Assembly (NCBI RefSeq): GCF_000834635.1
Contig: NZ_JXQV01000005.1
Span: forward strand, 1 to 64,000
Length of the DNA stretch: 64,000 bases
Direction: 5' to 3'
Source of the DNA: Agrobacterium tumefaciens
GTDB taxonomy: Bacteria > Pseudomonadota > Alphaproteobacteria > Rhizobiales > Rhizobiaceae
Positions 37,331-45,467 of this stretch are shown here, piece by piece. Each line of letters starts with the position of its first letter. The first letter of the stretch is position 1. The translations under genes and the position numbers were made by a program. Below the pieces are notes generated by a model. That model was not told the origin of the DNA. It worked only from the letters and a program-made list of their open reading frames with translations, and did not search any database.

Positions 37331-38694
37331 CGAGCCTGACATATCTGAAAGCCGCGCTTCTGGCCGCAACGCTCTCCATGCCCGTGACCGCACTGGCGCA
37401 GGATGCCAACGGATTTCAGACAGGCATGATCCCGCCAGAGCATATCATGCTACCCGATGGCGACGTTTCAGCGAATATATTCCTTCTGTCTGGCCAAGCC
37501 GGTTGGGGAGAGACTGAACAGGCGCAGGCAGATGCGCTGGTGGAAAAAGGTGCGGCAGTCGTCGGCATCGATCTGCCGAAATACCTTACTGCCCTGAAAG
37601 CCAATGAAGACGAATGTATCTACATGATTTCCGACATTGAGGAGCTTGCGCAGGAAATCCAGCGCAAGGCCAATGTGTCAAGCTACCGCCCTCCCATCAT
37701 TGCCGGCACCGGTGAAGGTGGTGCGCTTGCGCTGGCCATGATTGCGCAAAGCCCGGCTGCGACGATTGGTGAAGCCGTAGCGGTTGATCCGCTGGCGAGC
37801 ATACCGCTTGGCGACAAGATACTCTGCACACCGGCAACGAAAGAGCCAGACAACGGACGCACGATCTATGGCCTAACGGATGGCCCACTGCCCGCCCCGG
37901 TGAGCGTGGTGTTCACCGGCAAGGCAGACGCTAAGGGCCGGACGCATGTTGAGAACCTCGTCAAATCCCATTCCGATATTGACGTGAAGAATGTGGATGG
38001 CGATGCGCAGGCAGCGCTTGGACAGACCTTGCAAGACCGGATAGACGCCGCTGGAAATGCCGACAACCCGCTCGGTCTGCCGCTGACGGTGCTCGAAGCC
38101 AAGCCGACGATGGATACGATGGCCATCATCTATTCGGGCGATGGCGGCTGGCGCGATCTGGATAAGGATATTGGCAGCTTCCTACAGCAGGACGGCGTGC
38201 CGACCATCGGCGTCGATTCGCTGCGCTATTTCTGGTCTGAAAAGAAGCCAGAAGAGATCGCCAGCGACATGACGCGGATCATCGATACCTACCGCAAGGA
38301 ATGGAAGGTCAAGAATGTCTTGCTGATCGGCTATTCGTTCGGTGCGGATGTCTTGCCAGTGACCTACAATCTTTTGCCGGAAAAAGAGAAAAGCCGGATC
38401 GTACAGATGAGCCTTTTGTCGCTCTCCCATGAAGTATCCTACGAAATATCAGTGGGTGGATGGCTCGGCGTTTCAGGATCTGGGGAGCAGGACCCAGTGA
38501 CGGATCTTGCAAAAATCGACCCGAAGATCGTTCAATGCGTCTACGGCACTGATGACGAGGACGCCGCCTGCCCGGCGCTCAAGGACAAGGGTGCGGAAGT
38601 GATCGGCATTGATGGCGGCCACCATTTCGACGAGGATTACGAAGCCCTGACCAAGCGCATCGTTGCGGCGCTGAAAAAGCGTCTGGGGCAATGA
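37327..38694 (+). CDS. acvB: AcvB/VirJ-family periplasmic lysyl-PG hydrolase
   Basis: A 455-residue secreted protein with a signal peptide cut after TALAQ or just before it. Two halves are seen: an N-terminal alpha/beta-hydrolase-like half (about 45-235, with IIAGTGEGGALALAM) and a C-terminal VirJ domain (about 255-455) with SGDGGWRDLDKD, the serine motif GYSFGADVLP (Ser 337) and a late GGHHFDEDY His. AcvB is known as a chromosomal virulence protein in Agrobacterium and as a hydrolase that turns lysyl-PG back to PG. The overlap with lpiA puts synthesis and removal of the lipid in one operon. Confidence 0.92.
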   Translation: MTSLTYLKAALLAATLSMPVTALAQDANGFQTGMIPPEHIMLPDGDVSANIFLLSGQAGWGETEQAQADALVEKGAAVVGIDLPKYLTALKANEDECIYMISDIEELAQEIQRKANVSSYRPPIIAGTGEGGALALAMIAQSPAATIGEAVAVDPLASIPLGDKILCTPATKEPDNGRTIYGLTDGPLPAPVSVVFTGKADAKGRTHVENLVKSHSDIDVKNVDGDAQAALGQTLQDRIDAAGNADNPLGLPLTVLEAKPTMDTMAIIYSGDGGWRDLDKDIGSFLQQDGVPTIGVDSLRYFWSEKKPEEIASDMTRIIDTYRKEWKVKNVLLIGYSFGADVLPVTYNLLPEKEKSRIVQMSLLSLSHEVSYEISVGGWLGVSGSGEQDPVTDLAKIDPKIVQCVYGTDDEDAACPALKDKGAEVIGIDGGHHFDEDYEALTKRIVAALKKRLGQ

Positions 38695-38759
38695 CGTGGG
38701 CTCATTATTCTTGCCGACATATTGAATACAAGGCCTGAAAACTGTATCCCGTTGTCACC

Positions 38760-39923
38760 ATGTCAACGAAAGATCCGCATATGTTTTCCGGTACCCGGCC
38801 AGCCATCATCACCGACGCAGAGCGCTTGGAACGGCTGGAGCGCCTGCGTGTCGTGATGGCCGAGCGGGACATTGCAGCATTGCTTCTGGGTTCAAGTGAG
38901 AGCCTTCGCTACTTTACTGGCCTTGTTTGGCACCAGAGCGAGCGGCTGCTGGGAGCGGTCGTGACGCAGGCAGGGCTGCATTACATCGTGCCAGGATTTG
39001 AAAAAAGCCGCGTCGATACGCTGCCTCACATCGCGGGTGACATTCACGTCTGGCAGGAAGAGGAAGCCCCTGCGGCGCTCGTTGCCTCGCTGGTTGGTGC
39101 GCGTGGGCTTGTTGCGCTGGATGATGCGCTGCCGCTGTTCATTTATCACAGCCTTGCCCGAGAGTTGGGGCCTGAACGGCTTGTAGACGGCAGCCCGTTG
39201 ATCAGCGGCTTGCGGATCCGAAAATCAGCGGCTGAAATCGCCATCATTCAGTATGCAATGGATCTGACGATTGAGGTGCAGAAGCGCGCCCACGGCATGA
39301 TGAATCCGGGCATTCGAGCGTCGGATGTCATCCGGTTCATTGATGAACAGCATGTTGAGCTTGGTGGCGAAGGCGGCTCCTATTTTTGCATCGTATCCTT
39401 CGGCTCAGCCACCTCTCTGCCCCATGGTGCAGAGGGCGACCAGATTTTGAGCGCGGGCGATGTCATTCTGGTTGATACGGGAACCCGTATCGATGGCTAT
39501 CACTCTGATATTACCCGCACCTATATGCTCGACCAACCGACAGCGGAATTTGCAAAGGCCTGGGCAATAGAGCGGGAGGCGCAGCAGGCGGTTTTCGATG
39601 CCGCACAGCTTGGAGCGCCATGCAGCGACCTGGATGATGCCGCACGCCGCGTGATGGCGAGCCACGGCCTTGGGCCGGACTACAAGCTGCCCGGCCTTCC
39701 GCATCGCGCCGGCCACGGGCTTGGCTTGGAAATTCACGAAGCGCCATATATTGTGCGCGGAAACGCCATGCCGCTTGCCCCGGGAATGTGCTTCTCCAAC
39801 GAACCGATGCTGGTTTATCCCGACCGGTTCGGCATTCGGCTTGAAGACCACATCTACATGAGCAGCGAAGGCGCGAAATGGTTCACGCGAGCTGCGACTT
39901 CGCCAACGCAGCCATTTTCCTGA
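38760..39923 (+). CDS. M24-family Xaa-Pro aminopeptidase-like metallopeptidase
   Basis: A 387-residue creatinase/aminopeptidase-fold protein. The N-terminal domain (about 20-160) includes RDIAALLLGSSESLRYFTG. The C-terminal pita-bread domain carries the five metal ligands: Asp in VDTGTRIDGYHSDITRT (two), His in GHGLGLEIHEAP, Glu in FSNEPML and Glu in RLEDH. All ligands are present, so it should be active on Xaa-Pro peptides, or may be a related amidohydrolase. It lies between acvB and telA with short gaps on both sides (65 and 76 bases). A link to either neighbour is not evident. Confidence 0.85.
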   Translation: MSTKDPHMFSGTRPAIITDAERLERLERLRVVMAERDIAALLLGSSESLRYFTGLVWHQSERLLGAVVTQAGLHYIVPGFEKSRVDTLPHIAGDIHVWQEEEAPAALVASLVGARGLVALDDALPLFIYHSLARELGPERLVDGSPLISGLRIRKSAAEIAIIQYAMDLTIEVQKRAHGMMNPGIRASDVIRFIDEQHVELGGEGGSYFCIVSFGSATSLPHGAEGDQILSAGDVILVDTGTRIDGYHSDITRTYMLDQPTAEFAKAWAIEREAQQAVFDAAQLGAPCSDLDDAARRVMASHGLGPDYKLPGLPHRAGHGLGLEIHEAPYIVRGNAMPLAPGMCFSNEPMLVYPDRFGIRLEDHIYMSSEGAKWFTRAATSPTQPFS

Positions 39924-39999
39924 TTGACCATTAACTGTGCGTTACTTGCATCTATAATATATATGCTTTTTAAACACGAATCATATTGTGGAGCTATCA

Positions 40000-41337
40000 A
40001 TGTCCGCTGCCGAAAAAAGGAAAACAAAAACACCTGTTCTGGTGGATCGGATCGCGGAATTTGTCGAGAATATCCAGGCCACACGAAATGCCGATGGCAC
40101 CTTCGACACCAAGAAAATCAGCGCGCTCTGGAATGAAGAAGTGCGCTTCCACTTCGACAATGGCCGAACAGAGAAGACGCTCGAACTCTATATCGTAAAA
40201 TATAGATATGCGCTGAAAGACGCCTTTGGCCCGAAGACGACGCCGCTGGCGATCTGCAACATGAAAAAGCTTCGTGAGCGCCTCGACACCTATATCAAGA
40301 CCGCTGAATATCCCGTGCGTGGTGTGGCACATTCCATTAGGGAAAAACTTGAGCGGGCCGAATACAGCATGGTGGGACGCAAGCCCCGTTTTCTGTTGCG
40401 CGTCTCGGACTTCATTGATGCTACGAATGGCGTGACGACAAAGGCGGAGATGCAGGCGCTGTGGGATGCCGAGATGGCGTCCATGGGCGATAAGGCGCAG
40501 GCCACGGTCATTTCCTACATCACCAAATACCGAAATGCGCTGCGCGAAGCCTTTGGCGAAGAGCACCCCATGCTGCGCATCGCCGCCGGAACGCCGCAGC
40601 TCTATGATGAAGCGCGCAAGATCAAAATGGCGAAGATCGCCAACAAGCATGGCTCGCTGATCACGTTTGAGAACTATGCCGAGGTGATGCGGCGCTGTCG
40701 GCGCTACCTGCAATCCTCAGATATCATGACGGTCGCAATCGGCCTGATGGGCACCACAGGTCGGCGTCCCTATGAGGTCTTCACCCAGGCAGAATTATCG
40801 CCAGCACCCTACGGCAAGGGCGTTTCGAAATGGAGCGTGCTGTTCAACGGTCAGGCCAAGACGAAGCAGGGCGAAGGCACCAAGTTTGGCGTGACCTATG
40901 AAATTCCGGTGCTGGAACAATCCCGCATCGTTCTTGATGCCTACAGCCGCCTGCGCGAAAGCAGCGACGGAAAATCCTGGCTTGGGCTGAATGTGGACGA
41001 TTTTACTGCCGAGGTGCGCCTGCCACTGCGCGATGCGGTGATCGCCAAATTCGAGGATATTTGGCCCAAGGAAGAGCCGCCGAAGCCTTACGGTCTGCGC
41101 CATCTTTATGCCGAAATAGCCTATCGTAATTTTGCGCCGCCCAGCGTGACCAAGAACAGCTATTTCGCCGCCATCCTTGGCCACAACAACAATGATCTCG
41201 AAACATCGCTGTCTTACATGACCTACACATTCCCCGAGGATGCGGAGCAATCGAAGGTGCGTGCCGAGCGTGTTGCGGAGCGCACCATCCAGCAGATGAC
41301 AGAGGTCAACCGTATCCCTGGCATGCCGCAGGCTTGA
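40000..41337 (+). CDS. telA: Telomere resolvase (protelomerase) TelA
   Basis: A 445-residue enzyme that cuts and rejoins replicated telomeres into covalently closed hairpins, needed to maintain a linear replicon. The tyrosine-recombinase-like active site is visible: Arg in GTTGRRPYEVFTQ (255-256), Lys in GQAKTKQGEGTKFG (287 or 289), Arg in PYGLRHLYAE, His 395 in LGHNNND, and the nucleophile Tyr 406 in ETSLSYMTYT. From memory the sequence aligns closely with TelA of A. fabrum C58 (442 residues, Tyr 405). The ATG at 40000 follows GGAG by six bases and gives the C58-like N-terminus; an in-frame GTG at 39988 is the alternative. Confidence 0.95.
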   Translation: MSAAEKRKTKTPVLVDRIAEFVENIQATRNADGTFDTKKISALWNEEVRFHFDNGRTEKTLELYIVKYRYALKDAFGPKTTPLAICNMKKLRERLDTYIKTAEYPVRGVAHSIREKLERAEYSMVGRKPRFLLRVSDFIDATNGVTTKAEMQALWDAEMASMGDKAQATVISYITKYRNALREAFGEEHPMLRIAAGTPQLYDEARKIKMAKIANKHGSLITFENYAEVMRRCRRYLQSSDIMTVAIGLMGTTGRRPYEVFTQAELSPAPYGKGVSKWSVLFNGQAKTKQGEGTKFGVTYEIPVLEQSRIVLDAYSRLRESSDGKSWLGLNVDDFTAEVRLPLRDAVIAKFEDIWPKEEPPKPYGLRHLYAEIAYRNFAPPSVTKNSYFAAILGHNNNDLETSLSYMTYTFPEDAEQSKVRAERVAERTIQQMTEVNRIPGMPQA

Positions 41338-41383
41338 GCCTCCAACCGACGCCTTGACACCGACAAAATGCCGCTCTAGCAAG

Positions 41384-41401
41384 TTGGAACATATATTCCA
41401 A
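41384..41401. promoter_or_regulatory. Putative IolR operator upstream of inositol dehydrogenase gene
   Basis: TTGGAACATATATTCCAA has perfect TTGGAA/TTCCAA arms and fits GGAA-N6-TTCC, the motif described for the inositol repressor IolR in Sinorhizobium. It lies 57 bases before the idhA start and after the telA stop codon. Action of IolR is inferred. Confidence 0.6.
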
Positions 41402-41458
41402 AATAGCTAGGGTTCGCATGTGCGTTCCATAAGCAGAAAACCGGATCGGGAGGATACG

Positions 41459-42451
41459 ATGGTAACGAGATTGGCTTTGCTGGGTGCAGGTCGCATCGGA
41501 AAAGTGCACGCAAAGGCGATTGCCTCTGACGCCAGAGCAAAACTGGTGGCTGTCGTGGATGCGTTCCCTGAGGCCGCGCAGGCGATTGCGAATGAAAGCG
41601 GCTGCGAAATCAGCACCATTGACGCAGTTCTCGCCAACCCTGATATCGATGCCGTCATCATCTGCACACCCACCAACACCCATGCCGATCTGATCGAGCG
41701 TTTCGCCCGTGCGGGCAAGGCCATTTTCTGCGAAAAGCCTATCGATCTGGATGTAGCCCGTGCAGCCGCCTGCATCGAGGTCGTCAAGGAAACCGGCGCG
41801 AAGATCATGCTCGGTTTCAACCGCCGCTTCGACCCACATTTCCGCGCCGTGCGCAAGGCCATCGATGATGGTCAGATCGGCGATGTGGAGATGGTGACAA
41901 TTGTGAGCCGTGACCCCGGCGCGCCACCACCTGAATATATCAAGGTCTCCGGCGGCATTTTCCGCGACATGACGATCCATGACTTCGATATTGCCCGCTT
42001 CCTGCTGGGCGAAGAAATCGTTAGCGTTTTTGCAACCGGCTCCGTTCTGGTAGACCCGAGAATCGGTGAACTCGGTGATTACGATAGCGCCAGCATCATC
42101 CTGACCACGGCAAGCGGACGCCAGGCAAGCATTTCAAACTCGCGTCGTGCGACATACGGTTATGATCAACGCATCGAAGTACATGGCTCGCTCGGCTCGG
42201 TCGCCGCTGAAAACCAGCGCCCCATTTCCATCGAGGTGGCCACGAAAGATGGATACACCCGCCCACCGCTGCACGATTTCTTCATGACGCGTTACACAGA
42301 AGCCTATGCCGCAGAGATCAAGGCCTTCATTGATTCCGTCGAGAATGATGTAGCACCGTCACCCTCAGCGCATGATGGCTTGATCGCGTTGAAACTGGCC
42401 GATGCCGCACTGAAATCGGCTCGCGAGAAAGTGCTCGTCCAGATCGTTTGA
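41459..42451 (+). CDS. idhA: myo-Inositol 2-dehydrogenase
   Basis: A 330-residue Gfo/Idh/MocA-family oxidoreductase that oxidises myo-inositol to 2-keto-myo-inositol with NAD. The Rossmann motif is LALLGAGRIGKVHAKAI. The EKPIDLD segment with the catalytic Lys is at about residue 95. GFNRRFDPHF and FRDMTIHDFDIARFL carry further substrate-binding and catalytic residues (Asp and His). The ATG at 41459 follows GGGAGG and starts the Rossmann strand. The other iol genes are not in this window, as is usual for idhA in rhizobia. An IolR-type operator precedes it and a terminator follows. Confidence 0.92.
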   Translation: MVTRLALLGAGRIGKVHAKAIASDARAKLVAVVDAFPEAAQAIANESGCEISTIDAVLANPDIDAVIICTPTNTHADLIERFARAGKAIFCEKPIDLDVARAAACIEVVKETGAKIMLGFNRRFDPHFRAVRKAIDDGQIGDVEMVTIVSRDPGAPPPEYIKVSGGIFRDMTIHDFDIARFLLGEEIVSVFATGSVLVDPRIGELGDYDSASIILTTASGRQASISNSRRATYGYDQRIEVHGSLGSVAAENQRPISIEVATKDGYTRPPLHDFFMTRYTEAYAAEIKAFIDSVENDVAPSPSAHDGLIALKLADAALKSAREKVLVQIV

Positions 42452-42465
42452 TACGCGCATCAAAG

Positions 42466-42492
42466 ACGGAGGCTATCTGCCTCCGTTTTTTA
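42466..42492 (+). terminator. Rho-independent terminator of idhA
   Basis: ACGGAGGC (42466-42473) pairs with GCCTCCGT (42479-42486) around a short loop and is followed by a run of T. It closes the monocistronic idhA transcript just before the thi leader. Confidence 0.9.
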
Positions 42493-42535
42493 ATTGTCGT
42501 TGACACCCAACACAAAAAACGACAGTTTCCAGACA

Positions 42536-42622
42536 TTCCGAGGGGAGCATCTTAACGATGCTGAGATGGCGCTGAGCCGGACCCTTGAACCTGATCCGGG
42601 TCATGCCGGCGTAGGAACGGAA
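42536..42622 (+). promoter_or_regulatory. TPP riboswitch (THI element)
   Basis: The segment shows the conserved THI-box parts in order: a P1 stem TTCCG/CGGAA, GGGGAGCATC, CTGAGATGGC, then ACCCTTGAACCTGATCCGGG and the closing GCGTAGGAACGG. It lies 76 bases before thiM. When bound to thiamine pyrophosphate it should shut down thiMED expression, most likely by hiding the ribosome-binding site, because no clear terminator follows it. Confidence 0.95.
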
Positions 42623-42698
42623 CAGTCGCCATTGGCCATGTTTTTCTTTTCTCCGCTTGACCTGGATCTCCGTGATTAACGTCTGGAGTTCATTTGTT

Positions 42699-43436
42699 AT
42701 GGCGAGTTTTCCAACGGCACAAATAGCCGCAGAGCTTCTGGCGCGGGTGAGACAACGACGACCGCGTGTGCATTGCCTGATGAACACCGTGGTGCAGAAG
42801 TTCACCGCAGATGGCATCACCGCCATTGGCGGCATTCCGTCCATGACGTCGTCCGAGGAAGAAATCGAAAGCTTCGTCTCCAAGGTCGATGCGCTGACGA
42901 TCAATTTGGGCACACTGGACGCGGCGCGGCGCAGCGTCATTCGCATTGCGGTTGGGATCGCAAACGAACACGGAAAGCCATGGATCATCGATCCAGTGCA
43001 CTGCGACTACTCGCCATCCCGACTGGACTTTGCGCACGAACTGATTGGACTTCAGCCCACCATCGTGCGCGGCAATGCGGCTGAAATGGCCGTGATCGGT
43101 GATGTCGGCAAGGCGCTGCGCATCCAGACCGGGCCAGAAGACCTGCTTCGGGACGATATCCGAAAGATCAAAGTTCAGAACGGCCACCCGTGGATGGCGA
43201 AGGTGACAGGCACCGGGTGCCTTTCAGGCGGCGTCATCGCTGCATTCATGGCGGTGGAAGGAGATGCGATGCTGGCGGCAGCGGCAGCGCTGGTTGTAAC
43301 CGGTGTCTCGGCAGAACTCGCCGCCTTGCAGGCGCGTGGCCCGGGCACATTCGAGGCGGCATTTCTCGACGCGCTGAACGCCGTCACCCAGCAAGATATC
43401 TTGTCCTATGCGAGGATCGACCATGATGAAGATTGA
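42699..43436 (+). CDS. thiM: Hydroxyethylthiazole kinase
   Basis: A 245-residue kinase that phosphorylates the thiazole moiety of thiamine for salvage. The early VHCLMNTVVQKFTADG is the substrate-binding block, with VHCLMN replacing the commoner VH-NxV form. NLGTLDAARR, IVRGNAAEMAVI and the ATP-binding VTGTGCLSGG loop near residue 180 follow; Cys in TGTGC is the usual catalytic-site residue. The ATG at 42699 gives the family length; upstream frame overlaps the riboswitch end. It overlaps thiE by 14 bases. Confidence 0.92.
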   Translation: MASFPTAQIAAELLARVRQRRPRVHCLMNTVVQKFTADGITAIGGIPSMTSSEEEIESFVSKVDALTINLGTLDAARRSVIRIAVGIANEHGKPWIIDPVHCDYSPSRLDFAHELIGLQPTIVRGNAAEMAVIGDVGKALRIQTGPEDLLRDDIRKIKVQNGHPWMAKVTGTGCLSGGVIAAFMAVEGDAMLAAAAALVVTGVSAELAALQARGPGTFEAAFLDALNAVTQQDILSYARIDHDED

Positions 43437-44082
43437 TTACCGGCTCAATGCGCTGGTCGATGCGTCGCTGTGTGACATTGCACCCTTGCCGGAACTGGCG
43501 GCGGTCGCAGCGCTGCACGGAGCGACAATCATCCAATACCGCGACAAGCATGGCTCGACCCGGCAGATGATCGAGCAGGCTACACTCATTCGAGAGGCCC
43601 TGAAGGCAACGGGCGTTCCCCTTGTTATCAACGACCGTGTGGATGTGGCGCTGGCGTGCGGGGCGGATGGTGTGCATCTGGGCGCAGATGACATGGACGC
43701 AGCTACGGCGCGACGTCTTTTGGGCGACAATGCTATCATCGGCATGACCGTCAAGAAAATGGAGGATGCAAAACGTGTCGCGGGTTCACCGGCTGACTAT
43801 GCCTGTATCGGCGGTGTTTTCGAGACCGTTTCCAAGGTCAATCCCGATGCGCCGGTGGGGCTTGAAGGCTTTCGGCTGTTGCGCGCTGAGCTGAAACGCG
43901 ACCGACCAGACATGCCAGTGGGTGCCATCGCAGGCATCTCGCTGGAGACCTTGCCGGGTGTGATCGAGGCTGGTGCGGATGGCGTTGCTGTCATTTCGGC
44001 CCTGTTCCGGGCAGTTGATATTGCCGGTGCCACACAAGCGTTCCGCCATGCGGTGGATGTGGCTCTGGAGGCACGCCAATGA
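43423..44082 (+). CDS. thiE: Thiamine-phosphate synthase
   Basis: A 219-residue TIM-barrel enzyme that joins HMP-pyrophosphate and thiazole phosphate. Motifs [35 protein letters not shown] and IGMTVK for pyrophosphate and substrate binding are in place. [15 protein letters not shown] and AIAGISLET close the barrel. The start is ATG 43423 (or 43426), behind GAGG, inside the end of thiM. It overlaps thiD by four bases, so the three salvage genes form one tightly packed operon under the riboswitch. Confidence 0.93.
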   Translation: MMKIDYRLNALVDASLCDIAPLPELAAVAALHGATIIQYRDKHGSTRQMIEQATLIREALKATGVPLVINDRVDVALACGADGVHLGADDMDAATARRLLGDNAIIGMTVKKMEDAKRVAGSPADYACIGGVFETVSKVNPDAPVGLEGFRLLRAELKRDRPDMPVGAIAGISLETLPGVIEAGADGVAVISALFRAVDIAGATQAFRHAVDVALEARQ

Positions 44083-44879
44083 CAGCGATTGCCTTGACGG
44101 TTGCCGGTTCCGACAGCGGTGGCGGCGCAGGAATACAGGCAGACTTGAAAACTTTTTCTGCCTTGGGTGTATACGGCGCCAGCGTCATCACCGCGATCAC
44201 CGCCCAGAACACGCGGGGCGTGACCGCTGTGGAGGATATTTCAGCCGGGATGATCGGCGCGCAAATGGATGCCGTTTTCTCCGACATCACAATCGGTGCG
44301 GTCAAGATTGGCATGGTATCGCGGATTGAGACGATTGAGACCATCGCCGCTGGTCTCCAAAGCATCGCCAAGCCCATCGTGCTCGACCCGGTGATGGTTG
44401 CGACATCGGGTGATCGACTGTTGCAGGAGGACGCCATCGAGACGCTGCGCAGCCGATTGTTGCCACTGGCATGGCTTGCCACGCCGAACCTGCCGGAAGC
44501 AGCCCTTCTCAGTGGCCAGCCGATGGCGGAAAACAACAAAGACATGGTCCGTCAGGCAGAGGTGATCCTGAAGACAGGTGTTCGCGCCGTGCTGATAAAA
44601 GGTGGGCACGGCACGGGCCGCGACAGCGTCGATCTGCTGGTGGATGGTGACAAGGTGGAGGAATTCTCCATGCCACGCATTGAAACCCGCAACGACCACG
44701 GCACCGGCTGTACGTTAGCGGCTGCCATCACAGCGCATCTGGCGCTTGAACATGAGCTGACGCAAGCCGTTGGCCTTGCGAAAGAGTTTCTCCACGGCGC
44801 GTTGGCTGCGGGAAAAGACCTTGATATCGGCGGCGGCCATGGCCCGGTGCATCACTTTTACCGCTGGTGGCACGCCTGA
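44079..44879 (+). CDS. thiD: Hydroxymethylpyrimidine / phosphomethylpyrimidine kinase
   Basis: A 266-residue ribokinase-fold enzyme that phosphorylates HMP and HMP-phosphate. [20 protein letters not shown] at the N-terminus and DPVMVATSG at about residue 105 bind substrate. The anion-hole motif [14 protein letters not shown] at about 208 carries the catalytic Asp region and Cys. It is the last gene of thiMED. With thiM and thiE it allows thiamine synthesis from salvaged pyrimidine and thiazole; the de novo genes thiC, thiO, thiS and thiG are not in the window. Confidence 0.94.
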   Translation: MTAIALTVAGSDSGGGAGIQADLKTFSALGVYGASVITAITAQNTRGVTAVEDISAGMIGAQMDAVFSDITIGAVKIGMVSRIETIETIAAGLQSIAKPIVLDPVMVATSGDRLLQEDAIETLRSRLLPLAWLATPNLPEAALLSGQPMAENNKDMVRQAEVILKTGVRAVLIKGGHGTGRDSVDLLVDGDKVEEFSMPRIETRNDHGTGCTLAAAITAHLALEHELTQAVGLAKEFLHGALAAGKDLDIGGGHGPVHHFYRWWHA

Positions 44880-44883
44880 TGTT

Positions 44884-45345
44884 TCAGTTCCTTGGCTTGG
44901 GGCTGGCAAGTGCGTTGCGAATGGCGAAGCTGGAATGAATGCGTGAAACGCCAGGCAGTTTCGAAAGTACGTCTTTGTGAACCCTCTCGAAATCACCGGC
45001 TGTTTCGACCTCGACCCGTAGGAAATAATCAGAGCCGCCGGTCATCAGATAGCACTCACGTATCTCGGGGTATTTACGAACGGCGCTTTCGAACCGATTG
45101 AGAAAATCTTCCGTCTGCCGGTCAAGCGTGATCTGGACAATCACCGAGATGGCTTCGCCGCCAGCCGCACTGCCCGTCAGTGCCGTATAGCCTCTGATAA
45201 CCCCTTCCCTCTCCAGAATATCAACCCGCCGCAGACAGGCGGAAGCCGATAGCCCAACCTCTGCGGCAAGCTTGGCATTGCTGATGCGGGCGTTCAACCT
45301 CAGCACTCTGATGATATGGCGATCGGTAGCGTCCAAAGCTGACAT
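44884..45345 (-). CDS. Lrp/AsnC-family regulator of the dad operon
   Basis: A 153-residue regulator with an N-terminal HTH (about residues 5-50: ATDRHIIRVLRLNARISNAK and SASACLRRVDILEREG) and a C-terminal RAM effector domain (about 68-140) with CYLMTGGSDYFLRVEV. It is divergent from dadX-dadA across 122 bases. Lrp-type proteins control D/L-alanine catabolism in several proteobacteria, so alanine-responsive control of dadXA is the likely job. An inverted repeat in the gap may be its site. Confidence 0.87.
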   Translation of the reverse strand: MSALDATDRHIIRVLRLNARISNAKLAAEVGLSASACLRRVDILEREGVIRGYTALTGSAAGGEAISVIVQITLDRQTEDFLNRFESAVRKYPEIRECYLMTGGSDYFLRVEVETAGDFERVHKDVLSKLPGVSRIHSSFAIRNALASPKPRN

Positions 45346-45412
45346 GAAATCATTCCGTTCTGTCGCTGAATATTGCGCGAAATCAAATATCTTCGAACGA
45401 TCCGCGCATCAA

Positions 45413-45440
45413 ATTGCAGAAATTCGATGATCGTTGCAAT
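45413..45440. promoter_or_regulatory. Inverted repeat in the lrp-dadX gap, possible Lrp site
   Basis: ATTGCA (45413-45418) and TGCAAT (45435-45440) face each other across 16 bases, about 28 bases before the dadX start. A related ATTGCG lies near 45372. Spacing and position suit an Lrp-type operator, but the arms are short and chance cannot be excluded. Confidence 0.3.
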
Positions 45441-45467
45441 ACCATCTTGTAAAATAACAAGGGAACG

